Shown here: piece after piece, positions 8,545 through 17,409 of the stretch | Layout: every line of letters begins with the position of its first letter | Position numbering within the stretch: the stretch's first letter is position 1 | From: DATKFM01 sp046154965 | GTDB taxonomy: Bacteria > Pseudomonadota > Alphaproteobacteria > Dongiales > Dongiaceae | Assembly: GCA_046154965.1 (NCBI GenBank) | Contig: JBJXDY010000079.1 | Coordinates: 1 to 64,000, forward strand | Length of the DNA stretch: 64,000 bases | Direction: 5' to 3' | The notes under the pieces: generated by a model | Told to the model about the DNA's origin: nothing | Database searches by the model: none | The model's input: only the letters and a program-made list of their open reading frames with translations | Program-made: the position numbers and the translations under genes

Positions 8545-9860
8545 CAGGCCTTCTCCATCGTCTTCGCATAGGCGCCCGCAGGCATGGCGCCGCCCTTGAT
8601 CACCGCTTCGCCGATGCTTCGCGGCAGCGGCAGCGGTTTCTCGAAAATGCCCACCAGCGGGGTCAGGATCAGGATGTGGGCGAAGTACCAGGCGGTGGCG
8701 ATACGGCCGATGGTCACAAAGGCGATACCATGCCACTCGCCGTCGGGCGGATTGGCGCCGACCCAGCCCAGGATCAGGCAGTCGATCAGGAAGATCCAGA
8801 AGAACCACTTGTAGACCGGGCGGAAGCGGCAGCTCTTCACCGGCGAACGGTCGAGCCACGGCAGGAGGACGAACACGGCGATCGACGCGAACATGGCGAT
8901 CACGCCGGCCAGCTTGGCGTTGATGATGACGATGCCGAACGGCGCCCAGCCGATGAAATTGTCATCCACCGCCCGCAGGATCGCGTAGTAGGGAAGGAAG
9001 TACCATTCCGGCACGATATGGAGTGGCGTCTGCAGCGGGTTGGCCGGGATATAGTTGTCCGGCTCGCCGAAGAAGTTCGGCGCGAAGAACACGAAGCCCA
9101 GATAGAAGATCAGGAATACGGCAATGCCGAAATTGTCCTTCACCGTGTAATAGGGGTGGAACGGGATCGAGTCCTGCGGCCCCTTGACGTCGATGCCCAG
9201 GGGATTGTTGGAGCCGAAGCGGTGCAGCGCCAGGATATGCACGACCACCGCGCCCATGATCACGAACGGCAAGAGGTAATGCAGGGCGTAGAACCGGTTC
9301 AGCGTCGGATTGTCGACGGAAAATCCGCCCCACAGCCAATGGGTGAGGCTTTCGCCCACGAAGGGGATCGCGGTGAAGAAGCTGGTAATCACCTTCGCAC
9401 CCCAGAAGCTCATCTGGCCCCAAGGCAGCACATAACCCATGAACGCCGTCGCCATCATCAGCAGCAGGATGACGATGCCGATGATCCACAGCAATTCGCG
9501 CGGCGCCTTGTAGGATCCGTAATAGAGCCCGCGGAAGATATGGATATACACGATGATGAAGAACATCGACCCGCCGTTCATGTGCAGATAGCGGATCAGC
9601 CAGCCATAGTTCACATCGCGCATGATGCGCTCGACGCTGTCGAAGGCGAGCGTCGTATGGGGCGTGTAATGCATCGCCAGCACGATGCCGGTGACGATCA
9701 TCACCACCAGCATGAAGCCGGCCAGCGAGCCGTAGTTCCACCAATAGCTGAGGTTCCGCGGCGTCGGATACTCATACAACTCGTGATGCATGAAGCTGAA
9801 CACCGGCAGACGGTGGTCGAGCCAGCGGATGATCGGATTCTTGAATGCGGGAGCGGTCAT
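8544..9860 (-). CDS. petB: Cytochrome b, bc1 complex subunit
   Basis: 438 residues, a full-length fused cytochrome b with about eight membrane spans. It binds hemes bL and bH and the quinol sites. The Qo-site motif PEWY is present (VPEWYFLPYYAILR), as are the paired-histidine regions on helices B and D. The gene is nine bases downstream of petA and overlaps petC by one base, so the three are one operon. A transmembrane electron and proton carrier of the aerobic respiratory chain. Confidence 0.96.
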   Translation of the reverse strand: MTAPAFKNPIIRWLDHRLPVFSFMHHELYEYPTPRNLSYWWNYGSLAGFMLVVMIVTGIVLAMHYTPHTTLAFDSVERIMRDVNYGWLIRYLHMNGGSMFFIIVYIHIFRGLYYGSYKAPRELLWIIGIVILLLMMATAFMGYVLPWGQMSFWGAKVITSFFTAIPFVGESLTHWLWGGFSVDNPTLNRFYALHYLLPFVIMGAVVVHILALHRFGSNNPLGIDVKGPQDSIPFHPYYTVKDNFGIAVFLIFYLGFVFFAPNFFGEPDNYIPANPLQTPLHIVPEWYFLPYYAILRAVDDNFIGWAPFGIVIINAKLAGVIAMFASIAVFVLLPWLDRSPVKSCRFRPVYKWFFWIFLIDCLILGWVGANPPDGEWHGIAFVTIGRIATAWYFAHILILTPLVGIFEKPLPLPRSIGEAVIKGGAMPAGAYAKTMEKA

Positions 9861-9869
9861 GGCGCGTCC

Positions 9870-10439
9870 TTACCCGATCACGACGAGGGTGTCTGTCTTG
9901 AAGGCATATTTCGGCACCTCGAGATTCTTCGGCGCCGGGCCTTTGCGGATGCGGCCGGAGGTGTCGTACTCCGAACCGTGGCAGGAGCAGAGCCAGCCGC
10001 CATACTCGCCGCGCACATCCGTCGGCTTCTGGCCCTGGGGGATGCAGCCCAGATGGGTGCAGACGCCGACCAGAATGAGCCATTCCTCTTTGCCCGCCTG
10101 CACGCGCTGATCGTCCGGCTGCGGGTCCTTGAGATCGGCGAGGCTGGCATCCTGCGCCGCCTTGATCTCTTCGGCGGAGCGGCGGCGGATGAAGACCGGG
10201 CTGCCGCGCCACATCACGGTGACCGCTTGGCCGACCTCGATCTTGGAGATGTCCACTTCCGTGGTGGAGAGCGCCAGCACGTCGGCGGCCGGATTCATCT
10301 GATGGACGAACGGCCATGCCGCGGCGGCAATTCCGGCGACAGTCATCGCGCCGGTTGCCAGATACAGGAAATCGCGGCGGGTGCCGCCGCCCTCATGCTG
10401 GCCGCTGGAATGGCCCGTTGCCGGTGCGCTATGCGCCAT
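9870..10439 (-). CDS. petA: Ubiquinol-cytochrome c reductase Rieske iron-sulfur subunit
   Basis: 189 residues from the ATG at 10439, where a twin-arginine signal follows (T-R-R-D-F-L, residues 20-25, then a hydrophobic anchor at 27-45). The 2Fe-2S boxes are C127-T-H129-L-G-C132 and C151-S-C153-H154-G-S. A longer frame to 10496 has no family support. First gene of petABC; it moves electrons from quinol to cytochrome c1. Export by the Tat system as a folded protein is the known route for this subunit. Confidence 0.96.
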   Translation of the reverse strand: MAHSAPATGHSSGQHEGGGTRRDFLYLATGAMTVAGIAAAAWPFVHQMNPAADVLALSTTEVDISKIEVGQAVTVMWRGSPVFIRRRSAEEIKAAQDASLADLKDPQPDDQRVQAGKEEWLILVGVCTHLGCIPQGQKPTDVRGEYGGWLCSCHGSEYDTSGRIRKGPAPKNLEVPKYAFKTDTLVVIG

Positions 10440-10507
10440 CTTAACTACCCCTCGCCGAGCGGCCGCCAACATGGAACTCCACGCTTGGCAGCCCAAAAAA
10501 TCCGCCG

Positions 10508-10516
10508 CTTATATCA
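10508..10516 (-). promoter_or_regulatory. Candidate extended -10 promoter for petABC
   Basis: Read on the minus strand the site is TGATATAAG, an extended -10 (TGnTATAAT) with one mismatch. Initiation would be near 10501, giving a leader of about 60 bases before petA. No good -35 is seen, as is usual for extended -10 promoters. The rest of 10440-10700 between petA and trmL shows no gene. Confidence 0.35.
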
Positions 10517-10700
10517 GGCAAACTGGCGCTGGACGTCCCGCCTGCGATGCGACAAACCGCCGCGGAAATCCGCCGCCGCCCCCCTTGGGCTGGGCGCCGG
10601 TATAACGGAAAAACCGGATCGTTGCAAAGCACCCTGTCTTGTAGCCTAAGTCCTTATCGGAACTGCCATACTGGCTTCTGGCCACTGCGGATTTCAGCCC

Positions 10701-11180
10701 ATGCAGGCACCTATCAGACTTGCCCTGTTCGAGCCGGATATCCCGCAGAATGTCGGCACGCTGCTGCGGCTCGCCGCCTGCCTGGACCTGGCGGTCGAAA
10801 TCATCGAACCCTGCGGCTTCGTCTTCAGCGACAGCCGCCTGCGCCGGGCCGGGATGGACTACCTGGTTGCGGCAAGAAGGCGCCATCACAATTCCTGGGA
10901 CGCGTATCTGCGGGAACGAGCCGCGAATGCTGCCGCCGGGCGCCTGCTGCTTTTGACCACCCGTGCCGCGACAGCCTATACCGATTTCGTTTTTGCTGCC
11001 GGTGATACAATCCTGCTGGGCCGGGAAAGCGGCGGCGTGCCGCCGGCGGTGCATGAAGCTGCCGATGCGCTGATAACGATCCCGATGCGGCCGGAGATGC
11101 GGTCGCTCAATGTCGCGGTGGCCGGAGCCATGGTGATCGGCGAGGCGCTGCGGCAGTTGAAAGGATTTCCGGTGCGATGA
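10701..11180 (+). CDS. trmL: tRNA (cytidine(34)-2'-O)-methyltransferase
   Basis: 159 residues, the single-domain SPOUT methyltransferase family. Begins IRLALFEPDIPQNVGT, includes the conserved LRRAGMDYL segment, GRESGGVPPAVH and a C-terminal RSLNVAVAGAMVIGEA knot motif. It 2'-O-methylates the wobble base of tRNA-Leu isoacceptors using SAM. Its stop overlaps the hemF start (ATGA at 11177), so the two are coupled. The pet / trmL / hemF neighbourhood is common in alphaproteobacteria. Confidence 0.93.
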   Translation: MQAPIRLALFEPDIPQNVGTLLRLAACLDLAVEIIEPCGFVFSDSRLRRAGMDYLVAARRRHHNSWDAYLRERAANAAAGRLLLLTTRAATAYTDFVFAAGDTILLGRESGGVPPAVHEAADALITIPMRPEMRSLNVAVAGAMVIGEALRQLKGFPVR

Positions 11181-12049
11181 GCAAGACCCAGCCGACCGAC
11201 GCCCAGCGCAGCCAAGCCCCCGCCTGGTTCGGCGAGTTGAGGGACAAGATCTGCGCCGCCTTCGAATCGCTGGAAGACTCCCTTACCGGCATGTTTTCCG
11301 ATCGCCCGCCCGGGCGCTTCGAGCGCACGGAATGGCGGCGGCCCACGGAGGATGGCAGTCCCGGCGGCGGTGGCGTGATGTCCGTCATGCGCGGCCGGGT
11401 ATTCGAAAAGGTCGGAGTCAATATCTCGACCGTGCAAGGTGCTTTCTCCCAGGAGTTCCGCAAGCAGATGCCCGGCGCCGCCGGCGACGGCCGCTTCTGG
11501 GCCAGCGGCATCAGCCTGGTCGCCCATATGCAGTCGCCGCTGGTGCCGGCGGTTCATATGAATACCCGGCACATCATCACCAGCTTCGGCTGGTTCGGCG
11601 GCGGCGCCGATCTGACGCCGATGTTTCCCGATGCGCAGGACACAGCGGAGTTTCATACCGCGCTGGAGAGCGCCTGCGCCCGCCACGATCCCGGCTATTA
11701 CCCGCGCTTCAAGAAATGGTGCGACGAGTATTTCTACCTGCCCCATCGCAACGAACCGCGGGGAGTCGGCGGCATCTTCTACGACAATCTGGACAGCGGC
11801 GACTGGGCCAGGGACTTCTCCTTCACCCAGGATGTGGGCCGCGCCTTCCTGGACGTCTATCCCCGTATCGTCGCCAGGCATATGAACGACCCCTGGACCG
11901 GGGAGCAGCGGCAACGGCAACTGATCCGCCGCGGCCGCTATGTCGAATTCAACCTGCTCTATGACCGCGGCACGCTGTTCGGCCTGAAGACCGGCGGCAA
12001 CATCGACGCCATCCTGATGAGCCTGCCGCCGACGGCGATGTGGCCGTAG
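11177..12049 (+). CDS. hemF: Oxygen-dependent coproporphyrinogen III oxidase
   Basis: 290 residues, the normal length. Converts coproporphyrinogen III to protoporphyrinogen IX with O2 in the heme pathway. Signatures include VHMNTRH, the FGGGADLTPMF block, KKWCDEYFYLPHRNE and RRGRYVEFNLLYDRGT followed by the C-terminal TGGNIDAILMSLPP. Its presence indicates aerobic growth. It overlaps trmL by four bases and meets the minus-strand methyltransferase gene tail to tail with only three bases between. Confidence 0.96.
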   Translation: MSKTQPTDAQRSQAPAWFGELRDKICAAFESLEDSLTGMFSDRPPGRFERTEWRRPTEDGSPGGGGVMSVMRGRVFEKVGVNISTVQGAFSQEFRKQMPGAAGDGRFWASGISLVAHMQSPLVPAVHMNTRHIITSFGWFGGGADLTPMFPDAQDTAEFHTALESACARHDPGYYPRFKKWCDEYFYLPHRNEPRGVGGIFYDNLDSGDWARDFSFTQDVGRAFLDVYPRIVARHMNDPWTGEQRQRQLIRRGRYVEFNLLYDRGTLFGLKTGGNIDAILMSLPPTAMWP

Positions 12050-12052
12050 GCT

Positions 12053-12817
12053 CTATCGCGTGCCTACGACGCCGACCCACGGCGCGGCGCAGTAGAACGT
12101 GCCCCTGGCGACGCGGTTGTCCAGGTCTTCGCGCCAGCGGCGCAGGCGCGTGGAATCAGTGCCGGCCGGTGCTGCGTCGTAGAGCGATTGCAGCAGGTCG
12201 GCGATGCTGCCGTCGCCGGTCAGGTCGAAATCGACATCGAGGGTCGACTGGGTCTTCAGATCGCGGAACGGCAATTGACTCATCAGCGCCGGCAATTGCC
12301 GGCCCATCTGCGCATCCGCCGAAGCCATCCCCGGAAGCTGCATTGCCGCATAGTCATGAACCATGTCACGGGTCAGGTCCCGGTCGCTGGCGGCCAGCAG
12401 CACGGCGTCGAAATCGTGATGGCCCAGCACCAGCACGCCGCCCGGCCCCAGCACGCGGTAGCACTGCCGCAGGAACGGCGCCTTCTCCGGAATACATTCC
12501 AGCACATTCTGGCAGAGCACCGCATCGAAGCTGCCGTCGTCGAACGGCAGGGATTGGGTCGCGTCGTGCTGCAGCAGTTGCAGGCGGCCTGCCGAGACCT
12601 CGCGCTGGTGGGCGCGCTCGGCCAGTTCCAGCAGTTCCGCCGAAAGATCCAAGCCGACCGCGCGTCCATCGGGCGCGGTCAAATCCAGGAGATAGCCCAG
12701 TGTGCGCCCGCGGCCGCAGCCGAGATCGAGAACGGTCTGGCCCGGCCGCAGCCGGGTCAGTTTTGCCAGCGCGCGGTGAAAGCCGCTGGAGTTATAGGCG
12801 ACGTTGCCGGATCGCAT
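12053..12817 (-). CDS. Class I SAM-dependent methyltransferase of unknown substrate
   Basis: 254 residues. Rossmann methyltransferase motif I is VLDLGCGRGR (about residues 30-39), motif II GLDLSAELL, motif IV FDAVLCQNVLECIP and post-IV RVLGPGGVLVLGHHDFD. This UbiE/Methyltransf_11-type core acts on small molecules or lipids in most relatives. The C-terminal 90 residues (after DRDLTRDMVHDYA) are not typical of UbiE and may set substrate choice. A proposed function would be guesswork. Convergent with hemF; cca follows upstream on the same strand. Confidence 0.8.
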   Translation of the reverse strand: MRSGNVAYNSSGFHRALAKLTRLRPGQTVLDLGCGRGRTLGYLLDLTAPDGRAVGLDLSAELLELAERAHQREVSAGRLQLLQHDATQSLPFDDGSFDAVLCQNVLECIPEKAPFLRQCYRVLGPGGVLVLGHHDFDAVLLAASDRDLTRDMVHDYAAMQLPGMASADAQMGRQLPALMSQLPFRDLKTQSTLDVDFDLTGDGSIADLLQSLYDAAPAGTDSTRLRRWREDLDNRVARGTFYCAAPWVGVVGTR

Positions 12818-12879
12818 GATTCCCCAATCTCGCGATTTCCCTGGGACCTCGTTTTCCGGCGCGCCCCAAGTCCGGAAAT

Positions 12880-14160
12880 CTAGGGTGCGCGGGTGTCAAC
12901 GATCTGCCTGAGTTTGTCCAGACATATTTTCCTATCGGCCGTAAAGTCGCCGGCCACCCACCATTCGTGCATTTTTTCCATGATTGCCCCCACCGCCGGG
13001 CCGCCGGTTACGCCGGCGTCGAGCACGTCACGTCCTTTCAGCGGGAACACGGGCACCGGCCATTCCCGCGCAATGCGGATCAGCCCGATCCAACTCTCGG
13101 TAATGCGGCGATCCTGTGTCCCACTTTGTGCAATTGCTCCGGCCCAACCCAGCAGCGCGCGGTCAATGAAGCAGTCAGCGCCCAGGCGATAGATCAGCCG
13201 CCGGCGCGCCACTGGACTCGAGTCCGGATCAATCCCACCCTCGTTTTGAGAGATTATACTCCTTAGTCGCTCGCGGTCGCTATTGGAGAATCGCAGGCGC
13301 GACGCCACGGCCGAAGCCATTTCCGCGCCGTCATCCAGCAGCGCGCCCAGCCGGCGGATCGCATCGCCGGGTTCGACAAGTGGTGCGGAAACAATGCCTT
13401 CTATGGCGACCAGGGCGGCGAGGCGATCGATACGCTTCGCCTCCGGCAGGAAGTGCGGTAAAATTTCCTGATCTCCCATCAAGCGGAAAACCGACGCGGG
13501 CTCGATCGCGCGCAGCAATTTCAGGGTTTCCTGGCACACCCGTTCGCCCGACAGCGTTGGCAACAAATGCGCTAGATCGCGGCAGGCCTTCAGCGCCGCG
13601 GGATCGGGCGGCGGCGTTCCGTAGTGGGCATAAAAGCGGAAATAGCGCAGCAGCCGCAGCACGTCTTCGCGGATGCGCGCTTCCGCCTCGCCGACGAACC
13701 GCACCCGCCTGGCGCGCAGGTCTTCAATCCCATTGAACGCATCGAAGAGCGTGCCGTCGGGCGAACAGAACAATGCGTTCATGGTGAAGTCGCGGCGCGA
13801 GGCGTCGGATTCCCAGCTGTCGGTGTATTCGACGCGGGCATGGCGGCCGAAGGTCTCCACATCCCGGCGCAGTGTCGTGATTTCGTAGGGCCGCTTGTGC
13901 AGCACCGCGGTGATCGTGCCGTGTTTCAGACCCGTCGGCACGACGGCGAGTCCGGCGGCGCTCAGCAGCTTCATCACCCGTTCCGGCGGTTCGGGCGTGG
14001 CGATGTCGATGTCGGTGATGGCGCGGCCCAGCAGCGCGTCGCGCACGCAGCCGCCGACGAAGCGCGCCTCCTGACCGCCCGCGGTCAGCGCCTTCAGCAC
14101 CGCGACCGTATCCGGTGCGGTCATCCAGGGTTGCGGATCGAGCCGATGTTCGCTGCGCAT
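12880..14160 (-). CDS. cca: CCA tRNA nucleotidyltransferase/poly(A) polymerase family
   Basis: 426 residues. Adds or repairs the 3' CCA end of tRNAs. The nucleotidyltransferase active site is G36-G-C-V-R-D41 with the metal carboxylates D50 and D52 in ITDIDIATP. The RNA-binding helical region follows (REDVLRLLRYFRFYAHYG). The tRNA-Gln in this window already encodes CCA, so a repair role applies at least to that tRNA. An internal Met at residue 13 is an alternative start. In the same orientation as the Nudix and DUF1285 genes, an order seen in many alphaproteobacteria. Confidence 0.93.
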   Translation of the reverse strand: MRSEHRLDPQPWMTAPDTVAVLKALTAGGQEARFVGGCVRDALLGRAITDIDIATPEPPERVMKLLSAAGLAVVPTGLKHGTITAVLHKRPYEITTLRRDVETFGRHARVEYTDSWESDASRRDFTMNALFCSPDGTLFDAFNGIEDLRARRVRFVGEAEARIREDVLRLLRYFRFYAHYGTPPPDPAALKACRDLAHLLPTLSGERVCQETLKLLRAIEPASVFRLMGDQEILPHFLPEAKRIDRLAALVAIEGIVSAPLVEPGDAIRRLGALLDDGAEMASAVASRLRFSNSDRERLRSIISQNEGGIDPDSSPVARRRLIYRLGADCFIDRALLGWAGAIAQSGTQDRRITESWIGLIRIAREWPVPVFPLKGRDVLDAGVTGGPAVGAIMEKMHEWWVAGDFTADRKICLDKLRQIVDTRAP

Positions 14161-14229
14161 GTGTGATTTGATGTTGCTCCCCTTGCCGATGATGCGACAT
14201 GGGGCGGCGGATGACCAGCGGCGCCGCCG

Positions 14230-14832
14230 CTATCGCGAACCCCGCAGGATATCCGCCAGATTGACCAGCATGCCGGCGGTGGCGCCCCAGATGAATTGGC
14301 TCTGCCAGGGAAAGACGTAGAAGTATCGCGTGCGGCCCTGGAACTCGCGGCTTTGGCGCTGGGCGTTGCCGGGCTCGGCGATGAAGGCCAGCGGCACCTC
14401 GAAGACCTCCGCCACCTCGAAGGGATCGGGGGCGAAGGATGGCGGCGGGTCCACCAGGCCGATGACAGGCGTCACCTCGAAGCCCGTGCGCGTGATGTAG
14501 GTGTCGAGGCGGCCGACGATCTCCACCCGGTCGCGCGGCAGGCCGACCTCCTCTTCCGCCTCGCGCAGCGCCGCGGCCACCGCGTCGGCATCGCCCTCAT
14601 CGATGCGCCCGCCGGGAAAGCTGACCTGGCCGGCATGGTCATGGAGATGGTCGGTGCGTTTGGTCAGCAGCACCGTCAGGCCCTCTTGGCGGTCGACCAA
14701 GGGCACCAGCACCGCCGCCCGGGTCAGCGGCCGCTTCGGCTCTATATCCGGGTTCAGGTCCTGATCGCCACGCCGGATCCCCGGCGCCGGCGCGCCGCGC
14801 AGGCATTCAACAATGCGTGAACGGGTAAACAC
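14230..14832 (-). CDS. CoA pyrophosphatase (Nudix hydrolase, NudL type)
   Basis: 200 residues with a GTG start that overlaps the upstream TAG (TAGTG), implying coupling to the DUF1285 gene. The Nudix box begins SFPGGRIDEGD and continues with ALREAEEEVGL. The preceding LLTKRTDHLHDHAGQVSFPGG is the UPF0035/CoA-specific signature (LL.xR...l..H.GQ.sFPGG). This subfamily cleaves coenzyme A to phosphopantetheine and 3',5'-ADP. E. coli NudL is a close functional analogue. Placement next to cca is a conserved alphaproteobacterial arrangement. Confidence 0.9.
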   Translation of the reverse strand: MFTRSRIVECLRGAPAPGIRRGDQDLNPDIEPKRPLTRAAVLVPLVDRQEGLTVLLTKRTDHLHDHAGQVSFPGGRIDEGDADAVAAALREAEEEVGLPRDRVEIVGRLDTYITRTGFEVTPVIGLVDPPPSFAPDPFEVAEVFEVPLAFIAEPGNAQRQSREFQGRTRYFYVFPWQSQFIWGATAGMLVNLADILRGSR

Positions 14833-15404
14833 TAGCCCTCGGTCCGGCCCAGGGAAAAGTACCGGCCGCCGCTCCAGATGCCGATTTCCCCGGCTTCGCC
14901 GCCCGGCGCCGGCTCGGCCATCGCCACCAGCTCGTAGAAGACCGGCCTTAAGATCCGCGCCTCCAGCCGGCCACGGACCCGGATATAGGGCCTGGGCTCG
15001 CCGGTTTCGCCGCGAAAGCGCACCTCCATCGGGTGTTCAGCGTCCAGCGGCACATCCTCGTCCAGGTTGGTGCGGAACGTTAGGGATTGGCTGCGGCCAG
15101 TACCCTGGGCGTTAACCTCAACCGCCGTGAAAGGAGCATCATCGACGCGGATGCGGGCCCGTTCGACCGGCGTCACCAGCCAGTAGTCCCCGTCATCTTC
15201 CCGCCGCAATACCGAGGCAAACAGCTTAACCAGCGGTTTGCGGCCAATCGGCGAGCCATGATAAAACCATGTACCGTCATGGCCGATGCGCATGTCGATA
15301 TCGCCGCAGAATTGTTGACGCGTCTGACCGCCCCGCTGGGCTGCGGCGGGTCCGGCGCCCAGATCGTTGAGGGCGCGGCCGATGGAGGACAACGGATCCG
15401 ACAT
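14832..15404 (-). CDS. DUF1285-containing protein
   Basis: 190 residues starting at ATG 15404; the reading frame runs far upstream but only this part is real, because the opposite strand beyond it encodes MoxR. Family hallmarks are the sequence CGDIDMRIGHDGTWFYHGSP and GRKPLVKLFASVLRRED, followed by a beta-rich C-terminal half. DUF1285 proteins have no proven function. A solved-structure family in proteobacteria has two beta domains. It is divergent from the MoxR operon by 54 bases and coupled to the Nudix hydrolase downstream. Confidence 0.88.
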   Translation of the reverse strand: MSDPLSSIGRALNDLGAGPAAAQRGGQTRQQFCGDIDMRIGHDGTWFYHGSPIGRKPLVKLFASVLRREDDGDYWLVTPVERARIRVDDAPFTAVEVNAQGTGRSQSLTFRTNLDEDVPLDAEHPMEVRFRGETGEPRPYIRVRGRLEARILRPVFYELVAMAEPAPGGEAGEIGIWSGGRYFSLGRTEG

Positions 15405-15458
15405 GCCCTCTAATCTCTGCCAGAATTCATTGCTGCAACAGATACAGGAGATGCCGGC

Positions 15459-16487
15459 GTGAGCAACATCGACGTCATGAACCCTTCGGGTCCCACCGGC
15501 GAAATTTCGGCCGAGAGACTGGCTGGCGAAATCGAGACGCTGGGCCAGCGGCTGGCACAGGTGCGCCAGAGTATCGGCCGCGTCATCTTCGGCCAGCAGG
15601 AAACCATCGAGCAGACTCTTATCACCCTGCTCGCAGGCGGTCACGTGCTGCTGGTCGGCGTGCCCGGCTTGGCCAAGACGAGGCTGGTGGAAACCTTGGG
15701 CGTGGTGATCGGCCTCGATGACAAGCGCGTGCAGTGCACACCCGATCTGATGCCTGCCGATATCATCGGTTCCGAAGTGCTGGAGGAAAGTGACGCCGGC
15801 CGCCGTTCTTTCCGGTTCATACAAGGTCCCATCTTCTGCCAGTTGCTGATGGCCGACGAAATCAACCGCGCCAGCCCGCGCACGCAGTCCGCGCTGCTGC
15901 AGGCGATGCAGGAGCATCGGGTCTCCGTCGCCGGACAATACTATCCGCTGCCCGGCCCGTTCCATGTGGTGGCGACGCAAAACCCCCTGGAACAGGAAGG
16001 GACGTACCCGCTGCCGGAAGCGCAGCTCGACCGCTTCCTGATGCAGGTGGACGTGCCCTACCCCGAGGAGGACGCGGAACGGAAGATGCTGATCGCCACC
16101 ACCGGCAGCGCCGAGGACAAGCCGCTGGAGGTGATGACGGGCGAAGATCTGCTGGCGGCGCAGCGGCTGGTGCGGCGCGTGCCCGTGGGCGAAAGCGTGG
16201 TCAACGCCATCCTCACTCTGGTCCGCAACGGCCGCGCCGAGTCGACGAATGTCGACGAAGTGCGCCGTCATGTCGCCTGGGGGCCCGGTCCGCGCGCCAG
16301 CCAGGCGCTGATGCTGGCCTGCCGCGCCCGCGCCCTCCTGGGCGGCCGCTTTGCGCCCTCCATCGATGACGTTTTGGCGCTGGCGCATCCGATCCTCCGT
16401 CACCGCATGGCCCTGAACTTCACCGCCCGCGCCGACGGCGTGACCTTGAACGAGGTCATCGATCGGCTCTGCGCGCCGCTGAAATAG
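15459..16487 (+). CDS. MoxR-family AAA+ ATPase
   Basis: 342 residues. GTG start at 15459 with AGGAG nine bases before it. Walker A GVPGLAKT at residues 67-74, Walker B with D133-E134 in MADEINRASP, and sensor-1 ATQNPLEQEGTYPLPEAQLDRF. MoxR ATPases act as chaperone-like motors that help VWA/DUF58 partner proteins mature or insert metal cofactors. This one heads a four-gene set MoxR / DUF58 / DUF4159 / membrane protein with gaps of 19 and 3 bases and one overlap, the usual partner arrangement. Confidence 0.93.
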   Translation: MSNIDVMNPSGPTGEISAERLAGEIETLGQRLAQVRQSIGRVIFGQQETIEQTLITLLAGGHVLLVGVPGLAKTRLVETLGVVIGLDDKRVQCTPDLMPADIIGSEVLEESDAGRRSFRFIQGPIFCQLLMADEINRASPRTQSALLQAMQEHRVSVAGQYYPLPGPFHVVATQNPLEQEGTYPLPEAQLDRFLMQVDVPYPEEDAERKMLIATTGSAEDKPLEVMTGEDLLAAQRLVRRVPVGESVVNAILTLVRNGRAESTNVDEVRRHVAWGPGPRASQALMLACRARALLGGRFAPSIDDVLALAHPILRHRMALNFTARADGVTLNEVIDRLCAPLK

Positions 16488-16506
16488 CGCCGGAGACCCG
16501 CGCGGC

Positions 16507-17406
16507 ATGGCCAAAGACGCGCCCGCGCTCCGCCAGAGGGCGGAGGCATTGGCTTCGGCGCTGCCGCCGCTCCAGGTGGCGGCGGAGCGGATCGCGCTGA
16601 CCGTGTCCCAGGGGGTCCATGGCCGGCGGCGGGTCGGCCAGGGCGAGACTTTCTGGCAGTTCCGCCCCTATCACATCGGCGACTCCGCCCAGCGCATCGA
16701 CTGGCGGCAATCGGCCAAGCGCGAGCGGCTGTTCGTGCGGGAAACCGAATGGGCGGCAGCGCAGAGCGTCTGGCTGTGGCGCGACGGTTCGGCCTCCATG
16801 CGCTGGCGCTCCCGGGAGATCTGGCCCGAGAAGCTGGAGCGCGCCGATCTGCTGACGCTGGCGCTGGGCGCCCTGTTGATCCGCGGCGGGGAGCGCATCG
16901 CGCTGCTGGGGTCCGGCCGGCGGCCATCGACCGGCCACACCGCGCTGAACCGCATGGCCGTTCAATTGCTCCGCCCCGGTGCGCCGGACGCCAGCATGCC
17001 CAAGATGGAGCCCCTGCCCCGCCATGCCCACGCGATCTTCATCGGCGATTTCCTGTCGCCGCTGGAGACCGTGGAGAAGCTGGTCCGCGGCCTGGCCGCC
17101 GAAGGCGTCACCGGCCATATCCTGCAGGTGCTCGATCCCGCCGAGGAAGCGCTGCCGTTTGCCGGCCGGGTGGAATTCGAAGGGCTGGAGGGCGAAGGCA
17201 AGGTACTGCTCAGCCGGGTGGAATCCTTGCGCGGCGACTATGTGGCGCGCATGGTCGGGCATATGCAGGGTATCGCCGATATCGCCCGCTCGGTCGGCTG
17301 GAGCTGCGTGCGCCATCGCACCGACCAGCCGCCGCAGGCCGTCTTGCTGGCGCTCTATCTGCGCCTCGCCGACCGCTTCAGCCGCACGGATCTGGGGGCG
17401 GCCTGA
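16507..17406 (+). CDS. DUF58 domain-containing protein
   Basis: 299 residues, cytoplasmic (no membrane span seen). The DUF58 signature FRPYHIGDSAQRIDWRQSAK lies near residues 58-77, and a VWA-like metal-site motif D93-G-S-A-S-M follows. DUF58 proteins are MoxR partners and probably adaptors; some relatives in this architecture carry membrane anchors but this one does not. It lies 19 bases after moxR and three bases before the DUF4159 gene, so it is surely co-transcribed. Confidence 0.9.
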   Translation: MAKDAPALRQRAEALASALPPLQVAAERIALTVSQGVHGRRRVGQGETFWQFRPYHIGDSAQRIDWRQSAKRERLFVRETEWAAAQSVWLWRDGSASMRWRSREIWPEKLERADLLTLALGALLIRGGERIALLGSGRRPSTGHTALNRMAVQLLRPGAPDASMPKMEPLPRHAHAIFIGDFLSPLETVEKLVRGLAAEGVTGHILQVLDPAEEALPFAGRVEFEGLEGEGKVLLSRVESLRGDYVARMVGHMQGIADIARSVGWSCVRHRTDQPPQAVLLALYLRLADRFSRTDLGAA

Positions 17407-17409
17407 GCC

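Noticed and set aside
8676..10649. Long plus-strand open frame (over 600 codons) across petB and petA
   Set aside because: It lies opposite cytochrome b and Rieske genes with clear families; the composition is a mirror of GC-rich codon usage with no domain signature.
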